Shown: positions 35,944 through 47,247 of the stretch, one piece after another
Layout of the letters: each line of letters begins with the position of its first letter
Position numbering within the stretch: the first letter of the stretch is position 1
Source of the DNA: Clostridium sp. KNHs214
GTDB lineage: Bacteria; Bacillota; Clostridia; Clostridiales; Clostridiaceae
DNA: 64,000 bases
Reading direction: 5' to 3'
Assembly: GCF_000744935.1 (NCBI RefSeq)
Contig: NZ_JQMW01000004.1
Span: 234,869 to 298,868, forward strand
The notes under the pieces: model-generated
Told to the model about the DNA's origin: nothing
The model's input: only the letters and a program-made list of their open reading frames with translations
Databases searched by the model: none
Position numbers and translations under genes: made by a program

Positions 35944-37053
35944 TTAGAAATTTATTTTTTTCCTTCTCATACAAACATTAAGTACCAAGCCTATAGCCAT
36001 AAAGCTAGACAGTATGGAACTTCCCCCATAACTCATTAAAGGCAGTGTTATACCCGTTACAGGCATCATACCTATAGTCATACCTATATTTTGAATCAAT
36101 GAAAACAAGAATGTAGATATAACTCCTACGCATACTATAGATCCAAACCAGTCCTTAGAAGTTTTAGCTATTTTTATAAATCTATATATTAAAACACCAT
36201 ATAATATAAGCAAAATTACTGCACCTACAAGTCCCCATTCTTCCCCTACTACTGCAAAAACAAAATCCGTATGAGCTTCTGGAATAAAACTCAAAGCAGT
36301 TTGAGTTCCTTTTCTAAATCCCTTTCCAAGTACTCCCCCAGAACCTATACCTATTAAGGATTGGGTCAGCTGAAGGTTAGCACCCAGTGTATCTTTTTCA
36401 GGATTTAAAAAAGAGGTCAATCTTTGCTGTTGATAAGGATGGATAAGCCCTGAATTCCATACTAGGGATATAAATACTACTAAACCAGCTAGGCCACCAA
36501 ATATAACTTTAAGGTTTAAACCTGATATGAAGAATATACCAAGAACTATAAAGAAACATACCATGGTCATTCCCATATCCGGCTGGATAACTATAAGTAC
36601 CATAGGTACTAACGCATAAAAAACTAAAGTAAAGAAATTCTTGGGCTCATTAATTTTACCATCCATATCATCTATCTTTTTTGCTAACATAAGTATCAAT
36701 CCTAATTTAGCAAATTCCGAAGCCTGTAGGCCTCTGCTACCTATAGATATCCAGGATTTAGCTCCTTTACTAACTTTACCTATGACGAAGTCGTTCAAAA
36801 CAAGTAAAAATACACATGCCCAATAAATTAAAGTGGAATAATTTCTAATTACATTGTAGTCCATGATTAATATTATATACACTACAATTAAACCTAATAC
36901 AAGCCATATGAGCTGAAGTTTAAATGATTTAATACCACCAGTAGCACTAAAAATATTTATAGCTCCAAACACCACTATAATTATAGAAATTATTAGTATA
37001 GAAAAATCAATTTCTCGTAAAAGTCTCTTGTTTATCTTGAGTTTATCTAACAT
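35944..37053 (-). CDS. rodA: RodA, SEDS-family peptidoglycan glycosyltransferase
   Basis: 369 residues, about ten TMs. Signatures: KSWISIGSRGLQASEFAKLG, PDMGMTMV, GKGFRKGTQTALSFIPEAHTD and GGSSIL near the end, with the SEDS catalytic Asp in EAHTDF. Start ATG 37053 is chosen because TGGAGGTCTATTAT precedes it; an ATG nine codons upstream has no site. It polymerises glycan during elongation with the class B PBP and MreBCD encoded nearby. An F1 element separates it from minE. Confidence 0.93.
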   Translation of the reverse strand: MLDKLKINKRLLREIDFSILIISIIIVVFGAINIFSATGGIKSFKLQLIWLVLGLIVVYIILIMDYNVIRNYSTLIYWACVFLLVLNDFVIGKVSKGAKSWISIGSRGLQASEFAKLGLILMLAKKIDDMDGKINEPKNFFTLVFYALVPMVLIVIQPDMGMTMVCFFIVLGIFFISGLNLKVIFGGLAGLVVFISLVWNSGLIHPYQQQRLTSFLNPEKDTLGANLQLTQSLIGIGSGGVLGKGFRKGTQTALSFIPEAHTDFVFAVVGEEWGLVGAVILLILYGVLIYRFIKIAKTSKDWFGSIVCVGVISTFLFSLIQNIGMTIGMMPVTGITLPLMSYGGSSILSSFMAIGLVLNVCMRRKKINF

Positions 37054-37174
37054 ATAATAGACCTCCAAAAAGTTCATCACTACAAATGATATTATAGCAA
37101 TATAATCAAAAAAAAGCTACGTGTAACTAGTATAAATTTACACATAACTTTCATTTTTAATAATTATTTAATAT

Positions 37175-37485
37175 GATTAACCCACAAAAAGCATTATATT
37201 ACTTGAATTATGAAATTTCTCTGGAATGACTTGCATAAGAAGCGAAGGAACTGTTTAAATTTAATTTTAGAAATTCTTCTTTTAGACAGATAAAATTATC
37301 GTAAGCCTGGCAAGGACGCCAGGCTAGCGAACCTGAGGCAGGACGCTGAATGTGAGCGTTAGATAATTTTATATGGCTAAAAGATTAGAATTTCTTAAAT
37401 TAAATTTATTGTTCCGAGCTTTTATGCAAGTCATGGAGGAGAAATTTCATAATTCCACCACATCGCACCTTATTGTGGGTTAATC
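37175..37485. repeat. F1 palindromic element, long variant (copy 5)
   Basis: Ends are canonical (GATTAACCCACAAAAAGC and CTTATTGTGGGTTAATC). The centre carries a further inverted section: AATTTTAGAAATTC / GAATTTCTTAAATT outer and GCCTGGCAAGGACGCCAGGC inner, followed by GCTAGCGAACCTGAGGC. This is the fullest long copy. The right end abuts the stop codon of minE exactly (TAA, 37488-37486). Confidence 0.92.
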
Positions 37486-37755
37486 TTAATATCCATTTTT
37501 CATTTTTTTAATAGGAATACTTGCAATTAAAGCAGGTTTACACCCATCGCATTCATCTGTTTTAGCTAATTTTACATTCAAACCTTCTTTATCAATTTCT
37601 GCATAGTTAGATATAACATTAAGTAAAGCTTCTTTAATGTCCTCTAAAAATTCTTGAGAAAAGTCAGTTCTATCATGTATTAAAATTAATTTCAATCTTT
37701 CTTTAGCCATATCCTTGGATGTCTGCTTATTAGAAAACAACTTAAAAAAATCCAT
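37486..37755 (-). CDS. minE: Cell division topological factor MinE
   Basis: 89 residues: MDFFKLFSNKQTSKDMAKER (membrane-targeting N-terminus and MinD-binding start) followed by LKLILIHDRTDFSQEFLEDI and the dimerisation part. RBS GGGGGG before ATG 37755. Third gene of minC-minD-minE. Presence of MinE, absent from Bacillus, is usual in Clostridium. Confidence 0.95.
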   Translation of the reverse strand: MDFFKLFSNKQTSKDMAKERLKLILIHDRTDFSQEFLEDIKEALLNVISNYAEIDKEGLNVKLAKTDECDGCKPALIASIPIKKMKNGY

Positions 37756-37767
37756 CCTAATACCCCC

Positions 37768-38565
37768 CTATTTTCTACCAAAAAGCTTCATAAGTGATGC
37801 TAAAAAACCTGACTTTTCAACATTTAAAGTTTCAAAAGGTACTTCCTCTCCTGTTATTCTTTTTGCTATATTTTTAAATGCCTTACCAGCTGTAGCCTTC
37901 TCGTCTAAAACAATAGGTTCTCCCCTATTAGTAGATATGGTTATATTTCTATCATCAGGTACAACACCTATTAATTTTATTGCAAGGCTATCAAGTATAT
38001 CGTCTATATCTAACATATCTCCATTTTTTGTCATTTCATAATTTATTCTATTTATAATAAGCTGATGATCTTCAACACCTTTTGCATCTAACTTTCCTAT
38101 AACTCTGTCTGCATCTCTTACAGATGTAACTTCTGGATTTACAACAACTATAGCTCTATCTGCTCCTACTATAGCATTTTCAAAACCCTGTTCAATACCT
38201 GCTGGACAATCTATTATAACATAATCAAATTCCTCTTTTAATTTAGTAACCAAGTCTAATACATCTTTAGCCTTTATATCGCTTTTATCTCTTGTTTGAG
38301 CCGTAGGTAATAAAAATAAACTTTCAAATCTCTTATCCCTTATTAAAGCTTGTTTAAGTCTGCAACGTTCTTCTATTATATCAACTATTGTAAAAACTAT
38401 TCTATTTTCAAGTCCCATAAGCACATCTAAATTTCTAAGACCAGTATCTCCATCTACCAAAACAACTTTTTTACCCATGGCAGCTAATGCAGTGCCTATA
38501 TTTGCAGTAGTTGTTGTCTTTCCTACTCCACCTTTACCTGATGTTATTACTATTGCTTCTCCCAT
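37768..38565 (-). CDS. minD: Septum site-determining ATPase MinD
   Basis: 265 residues: deviant Walker A SGKGGVGKTTTTANIG, DxD-type VDGDTGLRNLD, and the C-terminal amphipathic helix FLASLMKLFGRK that binds membrane. GGAGGTATAGTAT precedes ATG 38565. With MinC and MinE it restricts FtsZ ring position. Confidence 0.97.
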   Translation of the reverse strand: MGEAIVITSGKGGVGKTTTTANIGTALAAMGKKVVLVDGDTGLRNLDVLMGLENRIVFTIVDIIEERCRLKQALIRDKRFESLFLLPTAQTRDKSDIKAKDVLDLVTKLKEEFDYVIIDCPAGIEQGFENAIVGADRAIVVVNPEVTSVRDADRVIGKLDAKGVEDHQLIINRINYEMTKNGDMLDIDDILDSLAIKLIGVVPDDRNITISTNRGEPIVLDEKATAGKAFKNIAKRITGEEVPFETLNVEKSGFLASLMKLFGRK

Positions 38566-38579
38566 ATACTATACCTCCA

Positions 38580-39212
38580 TTAAATAAATTTATTTGGCAA
38601 ATAAGGTTCTACTACTATACTTTCGCCCTTTATTCTAGCTACCTCTGGATATTGAGGCTTAACCTCATCCTCTGGAGCTCTTGTTATCAAATTTGCTATT
38701 TGTATTATTTGGGGTTGAAGTTTAAATGCAGCTATTACAGCATTTGTGTTTCCATTGCTTCCTGCATTCACACAGCCTTTTAAAACTCCAAGAACAATTA
38801 TATTGCCCCCTGCAGATACTTCTGCTCCAGGACTTACATCTCCTATTATAACCAAATTTCCTGGGTAATTAACTATTTGACCACTTCTTATAGACCTCCT
38901 AATAAATTTGGTACGTCCTTCATATATACCTGAAAATACTTTATCACTCTTTTCATTTAAATCTTCAAATATACAATCCTTTATTAAGAATTCATCAAAT
39001 AATATGTTTTTAAGTTTTCTAAGTTCTCTTTCATTTATGTATTTTAGTTGTGTAGTTATTCTAAGTGTAGTACCCTTATAAAACTTTTTTCCTCTAGATA
39101 ATTTTTTTATTAAGGATTCAATCATATCTTCAAAATCTTTAAATGCTTCCATATTGATAATTACATTCAATCCATCCTTATTTCCCTTAACCAATATACT
39201 ATTGCGCACCAT
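38580..39212 (-). CDS. minC: Septum site-determining protein MinC
   Basis: 210 residues: N-terminal domain, then the right-handed beta-helix C-domain with [20 protein letters not shown] and [12 protein letters not shown]. Inhibitor of FtsZ polymerisation. Start ATG 39212 with GGAGGTCTAATTTAATT. First gene of the min operon. Confidence 0.96.
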   Translation of the reverse strand: MVRNSILVKGNKDGLNVIINMEAFKDFEDMIESLIKKLSRGKKFYKGTTLRITTQLKYINERELRKLKNILFDEFLIKDCIFEDLNEKSDKVFSGIYEGRTKFIRRSIRSGQIVNYPGNLVIIGDVSPGAEVSAGGNIIVLGVLKGCVNAGSNGNTNAVIAAFKLQPQIIQIANLITRAPEDEVKPQYPEVARIKGESIVVEPYLPNKFI

Positions 39213-39346
39213 AATTAAATTAGACCTCCATAAGCCAACATATTTTATTATTTCAACATATTCAAATAAAATCCTTCTTTTTAATGATTTTTTTAATAAT
39301 ACTATAATATAAAATTTGTTGTTTGGCTCAAAACAAAATAATATTT

Positions 39347-39495
39347 AGGCACATTGAAATAAATAACAAGTCAGTATGCTAATCTATTTTGGGTCATACT
39401 GCATCATCAGAACCCCCCGATAGTTCTAACCTGCTTCCTTGTCTGACACAAAATATACCAGCAATCTTTGACTTGTTATTTCTTTTCATGTACCT
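39347..39495. repeat. F2 palindromic element (copy 7)
   Basis: AGGCACATTGAAATAAATAA left, GTCATACTGCATCA arm, truncated centre (CCCCGATAGTTCTAACC), TTTTCATGTACCTTA right. It lies between the class B PBP gene and minC, adjacent to an F4 element. Confidence 0.9.
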
Positions 39496-39501
39496 TACTA
39501 A

Positions 39502-39610
39502 AAAACGGGACTATGGCATTAAGAAATTCATATACAATATATTGGTTTGAAATTTAATAGCAAACACAATGTGTTGTAGAATTTATTCTTAGTGCGACAG
39601 CCCCGTTTTA
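39502..39610. repeat. F4 palindromic element, copy 2 (terminator of the PBP gene)
   Basis: Inverted ends AAAACGGGACTATGGCATTA and GTGCGACAGCCCCGTTTT; the inside shares CATATACAATATATTG-type sequence with the copy at 14228-14340. On the minus strand it follows the PBP stop by three bases and its left end is AACGGGGC... to GTCCCGTTTTT, so it should terminate the mre-PBP transcript. Confidence 0.75.
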
Positions 39611-39613
39611 ATA

Positions 39614-42424
39614 CTAATTTTCTTCTTTTTTTACATTTGCATCTTTTTTACTATCCTTATTTTCGCTATTGGATTTATCATTTTTATCAATCTTTAAAGG
39701 ATAATTATGTTTTGGAGCATATGATGGATACTCCTTCTTTAATCTTTCAGAAAAGTACTGTTCATATATAGCTCTAGCTACAGGTGCTACATAACCACCG
39801 TGGCCTGAATCAAATCCAACTACCGCAACAGCTATCTCTGGATTATCTGCTGGTGCATATCCTACATATACTGCAAAGGCTGACCTACCAAATTCTTTTT
39901 CTTTAGCAGAAAAAGTTGCTGTTCCTGTTTTACCTGCGGTCTTAATAGGAAATCCATCAAATGCCTTTGTAGCTGTTCCACCTTCGCCCGTAACTGCCTT
40001 CATACCTTCTTTTATTGCTTGGTCAGTAGATGGCTTTATATTTATTTCATCCACTATTTTTGGTTTCTTCTCTTCTATCACATTTTCTTCTTCATCGTAA
40101 GCATTTTTAAACAAATGCAACTCATATCTATGACCACCATTAGCTATAGTTGCTGCATAACTTGCTAGTTGCACTGGAGTAAAGTTATGGTCACCTTGAC
40201 CTATGGAAGCATTTATTATATTACCTGGAGTATAAATCTCAGTATTTGCATCCCATATACAATAATCTATAATGGAACTTGCAGCCTTCTCTATTTCTTC
40301 CTTTGTATACTTACTCTTAGTATCTTTGTCATAAGTATCCACTAGTCTCTTTAAGTTATTATTCAATTCTTTTGTATATTTTATTGAATTTTGAGCCTTA
40401 GCTTTCAAATCGTAATCAGAACTTATAGCATCTTTTATGGTCTTCATTATATCCTTTTTAATTTGGGTTACATTGGCATCTTCCGTCTCTTCTCTTACAT
40501 TTATATCCACCGGAGCGAATTTTACCCTTCTATTAGACTCATATCCAGCTTTTAATCTATCTCTAGCATTATAATAGTGCATGATTGTTTTGTTTTCTAT
40601 AGAATCTTTGTAATTATATACCTGGCCCTTTTTCTCAGGTATTTCGATTCCTGTATAATTTCCTAGCCCGTATTTTTGAGCATATTTTTGCAACGTATTA
40701 AATGCTTTTTCTAATGATGTACCCCTATACTTTTCATATAGTAAAGAACCTATATTATAAAAGAAATAGTTACAGGATTCTTTTAAAGCTCCTACTACAC
40801 CTATAACACCGTGTCCACTAAGTTTCCAGCAATGCCATTTTCCATTATATTTTTCAAATACACCTGTATCATTGACAGTAGTATTTACATCAATAACACC
40901 ATCTTCTAATCCTGCTATAGCAGTAAGTGGTTTAAAAGTAGATCCTGGAGGAGTTAAGCCATAGGTAGCATAGTTATAAAAAGATTTAGGAACTATATCA
41001 TACTTATCTTGCCTTATAGTTTTATTATCCTTAATAGTATTATCTAAAGGAAACAATTCATTTAACTTTTTCTCTATATTACTTTCTCCAGAAGCTAATC
41101 CCATTTTCTTTATATAATCTTTACCAAATTCACTTAAGTCTGGATTAAAATATTTCTTCATAGTTTCATCATTTAATTTTCCTGGAATAGTAAATATATT
41201 AGGATCAAAACCTGGCCTACTAACTAACGCCAATATTTCACCAGTTTTAATATCTACCGCTACTGCTGCTCCTCTAGTGGCATTGGCTGTATATATATCT
41301 GGATCTGTTGGGTCTGGCCTTGGATTTTTTCTTAACTCCTTCAAAGTGTCATCCATCGCCTTCTCAGCAACATTCTGTATTTTGGCATCTATAGTAAGTT
41401 TCACATTTTCCCCTTGATAAGGACTCTTTTTAAATAATTCCTCAACTATCCTACCATACTTATTAACCTTTACGGTTCTCTGTCCTTTGGAACCTCTAAG
41501 TCTATTTTCAAATACACTTTCTATTCCCGCAGTACCTATATAATCAACGCTAGGATCATAACCCTTTTCTTTATATCTATCCTCATCCATAGCACTTATT
41601 TTAGACATATACCCTATTACAGAAGAAGCTAATTCCTCATGAGGATAATATCTTATAGGCTCATTTCCTACATCCATTCCTGGCAATTCATTTAATCTTT
41701 CATAAAATTTAAAAGCAGTTTCTCTCTTTATATTCTTAGCTATTATTACAGGCTTGTATCCAGAAAAGCTCTGCATTTTAACAGCATTCTTAACTATCAT
41801 GTATCTAAAGCTTTCTTCTAAAGAAAGCTTTTGCTTATCTATTTCATATTCCTTTGCTAAATATTCAAAGGTTTCTTTTGCACTGATTTTCATAAGTCTC
41901 TCATTTATTTTTTTTATTTTATCCGCATCTTTTTCTTTATCTAATTCACTGTATTTCTTATTATATAATGTTTTAGCTTCCCTTTCGTCAAGTCCTATGT
42001 CCTTTTTAAATCTAAGTTCCAGCCACTCTCTATCTTTAGCTTTTACTGCATTAAATTCAAATCTAAAAGGATTTATTTTTATGGGAAAATCATTTTCTTG
42101 AATTTCATTATTTTCATCTAATATTTTAAATACAATTTTCATTGTATCAAAAAAAACTTTTTTAGTTTCTTTAGTTTCCATATAAGTTAAGTTAAAGCTT
42201 TGTTTACTAGTAGCTAAAACGATCCCATTTCTATCAGTAATATCCCCTCTAGGTGCTGGAGTAGATATATCTCTTATATAATTACTATCAGCTCTAACTT
42301 TATATTCATCTGCTTTAACTATTTGCAAATACACTAGTCTAGACGCAATTGAGGTTATAATCATAACATTGCAAACTATTAATGCAGTATACCTTGTAAA
42401 TTTACTTTTTTTCTTATTTTGCAT
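39614..42424 (-). CDS. mrdA: Class B penicillin-binding protein (PBP2/MrdA type)
   Basis: 936 residues, large for the family. One N-terminal TM (YTALIVCNVMIITSIASRLV), PBP dimer domain (GDITDRNGIVLATSKQSFNL), transpeptidase domain: SxxK in PPGSTFKPLTA, SxN in KESCNYFFYN and KTG in AGKTGTATFSA. A 100-residue insertion rich in charged residues (DANVTQIKKDIMKTIKDAI) lies inside the transpeptidase domain, and the C-terminus is a Lys/Asp/Asn-rich tail. Transpeptidase partner of RodA in elongation, with which it shares the locus. Confidence 0.93.
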   Translation of the reverse strand: MQNKKKSKFTRYTALIVCNVMIITSIASRLVYLQIVKADEYKVRADSNYIRDISTPAPRGDITDRNGIVLATSKQSFNLTYMETKETKKVFFDTMKIVFKILDENNEIQENDFPIKINPFRFEFNAVKAKDREWLELRFKKDIGLDEREAKTLYNKKYSELDKEKDADKIKKINERLMKISAKETFEYLAKEYEIDKQKLSLEESFRYMIVKNAVKMQSFSGYKPVIIAKNIKRETAFKFYERLNELPGMDVGNEPIRYYPHEELASSVIGYMSKISAMDEDRYKEKGYDPSVDYIGTAGIESVFENRLRGSKGQRTVKVNKYGRIVEELFKKSPYQGENVKLTIDAKIQNVAEKAMDDTLKELRKNPRPDPTDPDIYTANATRGAAVAVDIKTGEILALVSRPGFDPNIFTIPGKLNDETMKKYFNPDLSEFGKDYIKKMGLASGESNIEKKLNELFPLDNTIKDNKTIRQDKYDIVPKSFYNYATYGLTPPGSTFKPLTAIAGLEDGVIDVNTTVNDTGVFEKYNGKWHCWKLSGHGVIGVVGALKESCNYFFYNIGSLLYEKYRGTSLEKAFNTLQKYAQKYGLGNYTGIEIPEKKGQVYNYKDSIENKTIMHYYNARDRLKAGYESNRRVKFAPVDINVREETEDANVTQIKKDIMKTIKDAISSDYDLKAKAQNSIKYTKELNNNLKRLVDTYDKDTKSKYTKEEIEKAASSIIDYCIWDANTEIYTPGNIINASIGQGDHNFTPVQLASYAATIANGGHRYELHLFKNAYDEEENVIEEKKPKIVDEINIKPSTDQAIKEGMKAVTGEGGTATKAFDGFPIKTAGKTGTATFSAKEKEFGRSAFAVYVGYAPADNPEIAVAVVGFDSGHGGYVAPVARAIYEQYFSERLKKEYPSYAPKHNYPLKIDKNDKSNSENKDSKKDANVKKEEN

Positions 42425-42439
42425 ATAATCTCTCCTCTT

Positions 42440-42931
42440 CTAAAACTTCCAATCTTTTTTCATATATTCCTTAGTAGAAAGCTTATATACATAGGCATAT
42501 AAAAATATACCTACTACCATATTATAAAGGCTTGTAAATATAATCTTTTCAGGTTCCATATAAAACTTAAATATATAGGAAAAACAGTATATTAAACCTC
42601 CCTTTAGTATACTAGATACAAATATAGATAAAACAGGTATAAACTTTTTTTCCTTAAATATAATTTTACCAATTTGTGCTGCTAATAAACAAATGATCAT
42701 ATTTATAAAACAATTTATTCCAAAAACGCCTTGAAAATATATATCCTGCAGAGCCCCTGATAATATACCTATTTTCAAAGCAGAATGTTCATCCAATGCC
42801 ATGGAGTAGCTTACTGCAAATACAAAAAGCAAACTAGGAAAAAAACCTTCAATATTAATAAAAGGTATTAAAGTATTATCTAATATTAAAAATATTATGG
42901 ATAAAGCAAACACTTTTATTACTCTTTTCAT
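42440..42931 (-). CDS. mreD: Rod shape-determining protein MreD
   Basis: 163 residues, four or five TMs, e.g. VFALSIIFLILDNTLIPFI and AKIGILSGALQDIYF-type segments. Start ATG 42931 (MKRVIKVF) has AAGGTGTGG upstream; GTG 42943 is alternative. Identified by size, topology and position after mreC. Confidence 0.88.
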   Translation of the reverse strand: MKRVIKVFALSIIFLILDNTLIPFINIEGFFPSLLFVFAVSYSMALDEHSALKIGILSGALQDIYFQGVFGINCFINMIICLLAAQIGKIIFKEKKFIPVLSIFVSSILKGGLIYCFSYIFKFYMEPEKIIFTSLYNMVVGIFLYAYVYKLSTKEYMKKDWKF

Positions 42932-42947
42932 GTTAAACCACACCTTA

Positions 42948-43814
42948 TTATTTTACCTTTCTAGACACTTTAGGAACCAAAATAAACAACTCTTCTAATC
43001 TATCGAAATCTACATAAGGTTTAATTACAGCATTTTTCATCATTTTACCCTTATCAGTTTCAATACTTACTATTTTTCCTATTCTTATTCCTTTTGGGTA
43101 TACACCTGGTTCTACATCCTTTGAGGACACATCAACAAGCCCTGTCAATACTTCATCTCCTACTTTAACCTTGGAATCCATAGGTAAGTAATGTAATCTT
43201 GCAAAAAGCTTGTTATTTTTATCCTTATACCCCTTTACTATTCCAGTGTTTTCTTTAGTCCCTACTACATATCCACCCACTGCTATATTTTCATTCTCAA
43301 TAGTTTGTACCACAGCCCAGCTATCCGATACAGACGTAACTTGACCTACCAAACCAAAGGAATTTACTACTGCCATTCTTATCTCTATTCCATCCTTTTT
43401 CCCTCTATTAATGGTGAAGCCATTTAAATAGTCACTTCCACTTTTACCTGTTATACTACATCCTAAATGATCATACTCTAAATTTTGGTCTTTATAATTT
43501 AGCATTTGTTTTAATCTTTCATTTTCGTCCTTCATCATAGATTGTTTAGTAAGTTTATCTTTTAGCTCTGCATTTTCCTTTTCCAGTTTCCCATTTTGTT
43601 CTTTAACCTCAGAAAAGTTTTTCAAAAAGCTAATAGAATTTTTCACTTCATAGCAAATATCATATATAAATTTTTGTACAGAATTTAAAGTTACACCCAC
43701 GCCATTTTCTATTGCAGAAATCTTTTGTCTCTTTGCAGAATAGCCTATTAGTCCTAAAAATGCAACTGACAGCACAATAATTGCGACTGTCAGTTTCTTC
43801 TTAAAGAGCTTCAT
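42948..43814 (-). CDS. mreC: Rod shape-determining protein MreC
   Basis: 288 residues: N-terminal TM (LTVAIIVLSVAFLGLIGYS), coiled coil (EQNGKLEKENAELKDKL), then the beta-rich domain with GLVGQVTSVSDSWAVVQTI. Periplasm-facing scaffold connecting MreB to the PBPs. ATG 43814 with AAAGAGGAT. Confidence 0.95.
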   Translation of the reverse strand: MKLFKKKLTVAIIVLSVAFLGLIGYSAKRQKISAIENGVGVTLNSVQKFIYDICYEVKNSISFLKNFSEVKEQNGKLEKENAELKDKLTKQSMMKDENERLKQMLNYKDQNLEYDHLGCSITGKSGSDYLNGFTINRGKKDGIEIRMAVVNSFGLVGQVTSVSDSWAVVQTIENENIAVGGYVVGTKENTGIVKGYKDKNNKLFARLHYLPMDSKVKVGDEVLTGLVDVSSKDVEPGVYPKGIRIGKIVSIETDKGKMMKNAVIKPYVDFDRLEELFILVPKVSRKVK

Positions 43815-43816
43815 GC

Positions 43817-45530
<1,714 letters not shown>

Positions 45531-45541
45531 AACTATTCCTC

Positions 45542-46120
45542 CTATAATAAATTTACCCCAATATCCCTCATCATAGAATTCAATTTATTTAAAGGCAACC
45601 CTACTACATTGTAGTAGCATCCTTCTATTTTCTCCACGAAAATCCCCGCGAATCCCTGTATTCCATATGCACCTGCTTTATCCATTGGTTCTTTAGTTTT
45701 TATATACTTCTGAATATCCTCATCCGATATATCACTAAATTTAACCCTTGTGCACACGCACTTACTTAAAACTTTATTAGTTTCTGTATTTATAAGGGTA
45801 ATTCCTGAATAAACTTCATGCCATTTTCCACTCAAAGATTTAAGCATAAAAAAAGCCTCTTGCTCATTCTTAGGTTTTCCTAAAATACTTCCTTGAAAAG
45901 ATACCACTGTATCACATCCAATTACTAAAGCTTTATTCTTTAAGTTTGCACATACAGTTTTCGCCTTGCCCTTAGATAATTCCTTTACATACCATTCAAT
46001 ATCACCTTGATATTTTACTGTACTTTCTTCAAAATTACTAACAATAACAGTAAAATTCTTGGTTATTTTCTCTAATATTTCTCTTCTTCTTGGGGATGCT
46101 GATGCTAAAATTAAATCCAA
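45542..46120 (-). CDS. maf: Maf-type nucleotide pyrophosphatase
   Basis: 192 residues: ILASASPRRREILEKI at the start, IGCDTVVSFQGSILGKP and YGIQGFAGIFVEKIEG. TTG 46120 with AGGAAGTGATAAG. Hydrolyses modified or canonical NTPs (dTTP/UTP type). Confidence 0.95.
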   Translation of the reverse strand: MDLILASASPRRREILEKITKNFTVIVSNFEESTVKYQGDIEWYVKELSKGKAKTVCANLKNKALVIGCDTVVSFQGSILGKPKNEQEAFFMLKSLSGKWHEVYSGITLINTETNKVLSKCVCTRVKFSDISDEDIQKYIKTKEPMDKAGAYGIQGFAGIFVEKIEGCYYNVVGLPLNKLNSMMRDIGVNLL

Positions 46121-46288
46121 CTTATCACTTCCTAAACATTATACATATTAATATTATTACCATTTTTTCCATTAAAAACACATTTAATCCATATCAATTA
46201 TCCCCATACAAAATTCATCTTATATAGTTTACCATTTAATATTATCATAAACAAGTATTCAATAAATTTATTTAAAAACTTTTAAAAT

Positions 46289-46972
46289 TTATTTTATGGA
46301 ATTAAGACAATTATATACTAAATTGTATCCTGAAGGGACTTGTTCCCTAACTATTTTCTCTGGGAGCTTGTTCACATAATCCTTAAGAGATTTTAAAACT
46401 TGTATATTTTTACTTTTATCATCTACAGACTTAAGAGAATTACTCCATTTTTTTAATTTCTGGGTATTATATGCCTTTACATCTTTATCTGAGAATTGAC
46501 TTAAAACATCCAGATTAGCATTTATAAGTTCAATAATTTCTAAATTACAAAGATCTTCTTCTTTTATTTTAAAAGTTACTTTAGTATTTTGAATTTCCTT
46601 CTTATTTAAAGCGGTTATTGTTTTATCCAAATCTTTTTCTCTGTATACGCCCAACATTACTTTAAATTTATCATCTATTTTTACTATAAAAGGATTTCCA
46701 TAAGGTTTCAATGTCTTTACCAAAGTATCTGCATTTTCCTTACTTAAAAAAACTCCACATTGAATTGCATAGAAATTCTTTTGATTTTTTTCATTTTTAT
46801 CAACTTTATTTTTAAGACTAACTTCATTAGATGGATTTTTTTTATTTCTATCAAATATTTTATTTTCCTTACCGTTTCCTATAACTATCAGTATTAAAGA
46901 GACTGCCAATAAAATTATTACAATAAAACTTTTATTAGGCTTTTTCTTAATATTATATCTAGTGTACTTCAC
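46289..46972 (-). CDS. SPOR-domain membrane-anchored protein
   Basis: 227 residues. Basic N-terminus then one TM (FIVIILLAVSLILIVIGNG), a Lys/Asn-rich linker, an SPOR-type repeat (FYAIQCGVFLSKENADTL, KFKVMLGVYREKDLDKT), and an uncharacterised C-terminal helical part. SPOR domains bind denuded glycan at septa. GTG 46972, with GAGGGGATTTT. Gap 46121-46288 holds only AT-rich sequence. Confidence 0.8.
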   Translation of the reverse strand: MKYTRYNIKKKPNKSFIVIILLAVSLILIVIGNGKENKIFDRNKKNPSNEVSLKNKVDKNEKNQKNFYAIQCGVFLSKENADTLVKTLKPYGNPFIVKIDDKFKVMLGVYREKDLDKTITALNKKEIQNTKVTFKIKEEDLCNLEIIELINANLDVLSQFSDKDVKAYNTQKLKKWSNSLKSVDDKSKNIQVLKSLKDYVNKLPEKIVREQVPSGYNLVYNCLNSIK

Positions 46973-47043
46973 AAAATCCCCTCCTGTTTTTAAACTATAT
47001 TTATTATTACTTTATGTAAACCATAAATAGAACAATATAATTA

Positions 47044-47199
47044 AGGTACATGAAAAGAAATAACAAGCCGAAGATGCTGGTATATTTTATGTCAGATAAG
47101 GAATCAGCTTCCAGTGCTAGTAAGACTATGGGAGCTGCTAACACAGTATGACACAAAATAGACTAGCGTACTGACTTGTTATTTCTCTAAATGCACATA
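47044..47199. repeat. F2 palindromic element (copy 8, diverged)
   Basis: Reverse orientation: AGGTACATGAAAAGAAATAA, TATGTCAGATAAGGAATCAG, GTGCTAGTAAGACTATGGG, ACGTGT-type inner arms, end TCTCTAAATGCACATAA. More diverged in the centre than other copies. Confidence 0.88.
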
Positions 47200-47211
47200 A
47201 GAGGACTTACT

Positions 47212-47241
47212 AAAAAAAAATCTCGAATACATCGAGATTTA
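47212..47241 (-). terminator. Terminator of the NlpC/P60 gene
   Basis: AAATCTCGATG and ATTCGAGATTT around T, followed by TTTTTTTTT on the minus strand, just past the stop at 47248. Confidence 0.9.
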
Positions 47242-47247
47242 AAATTT

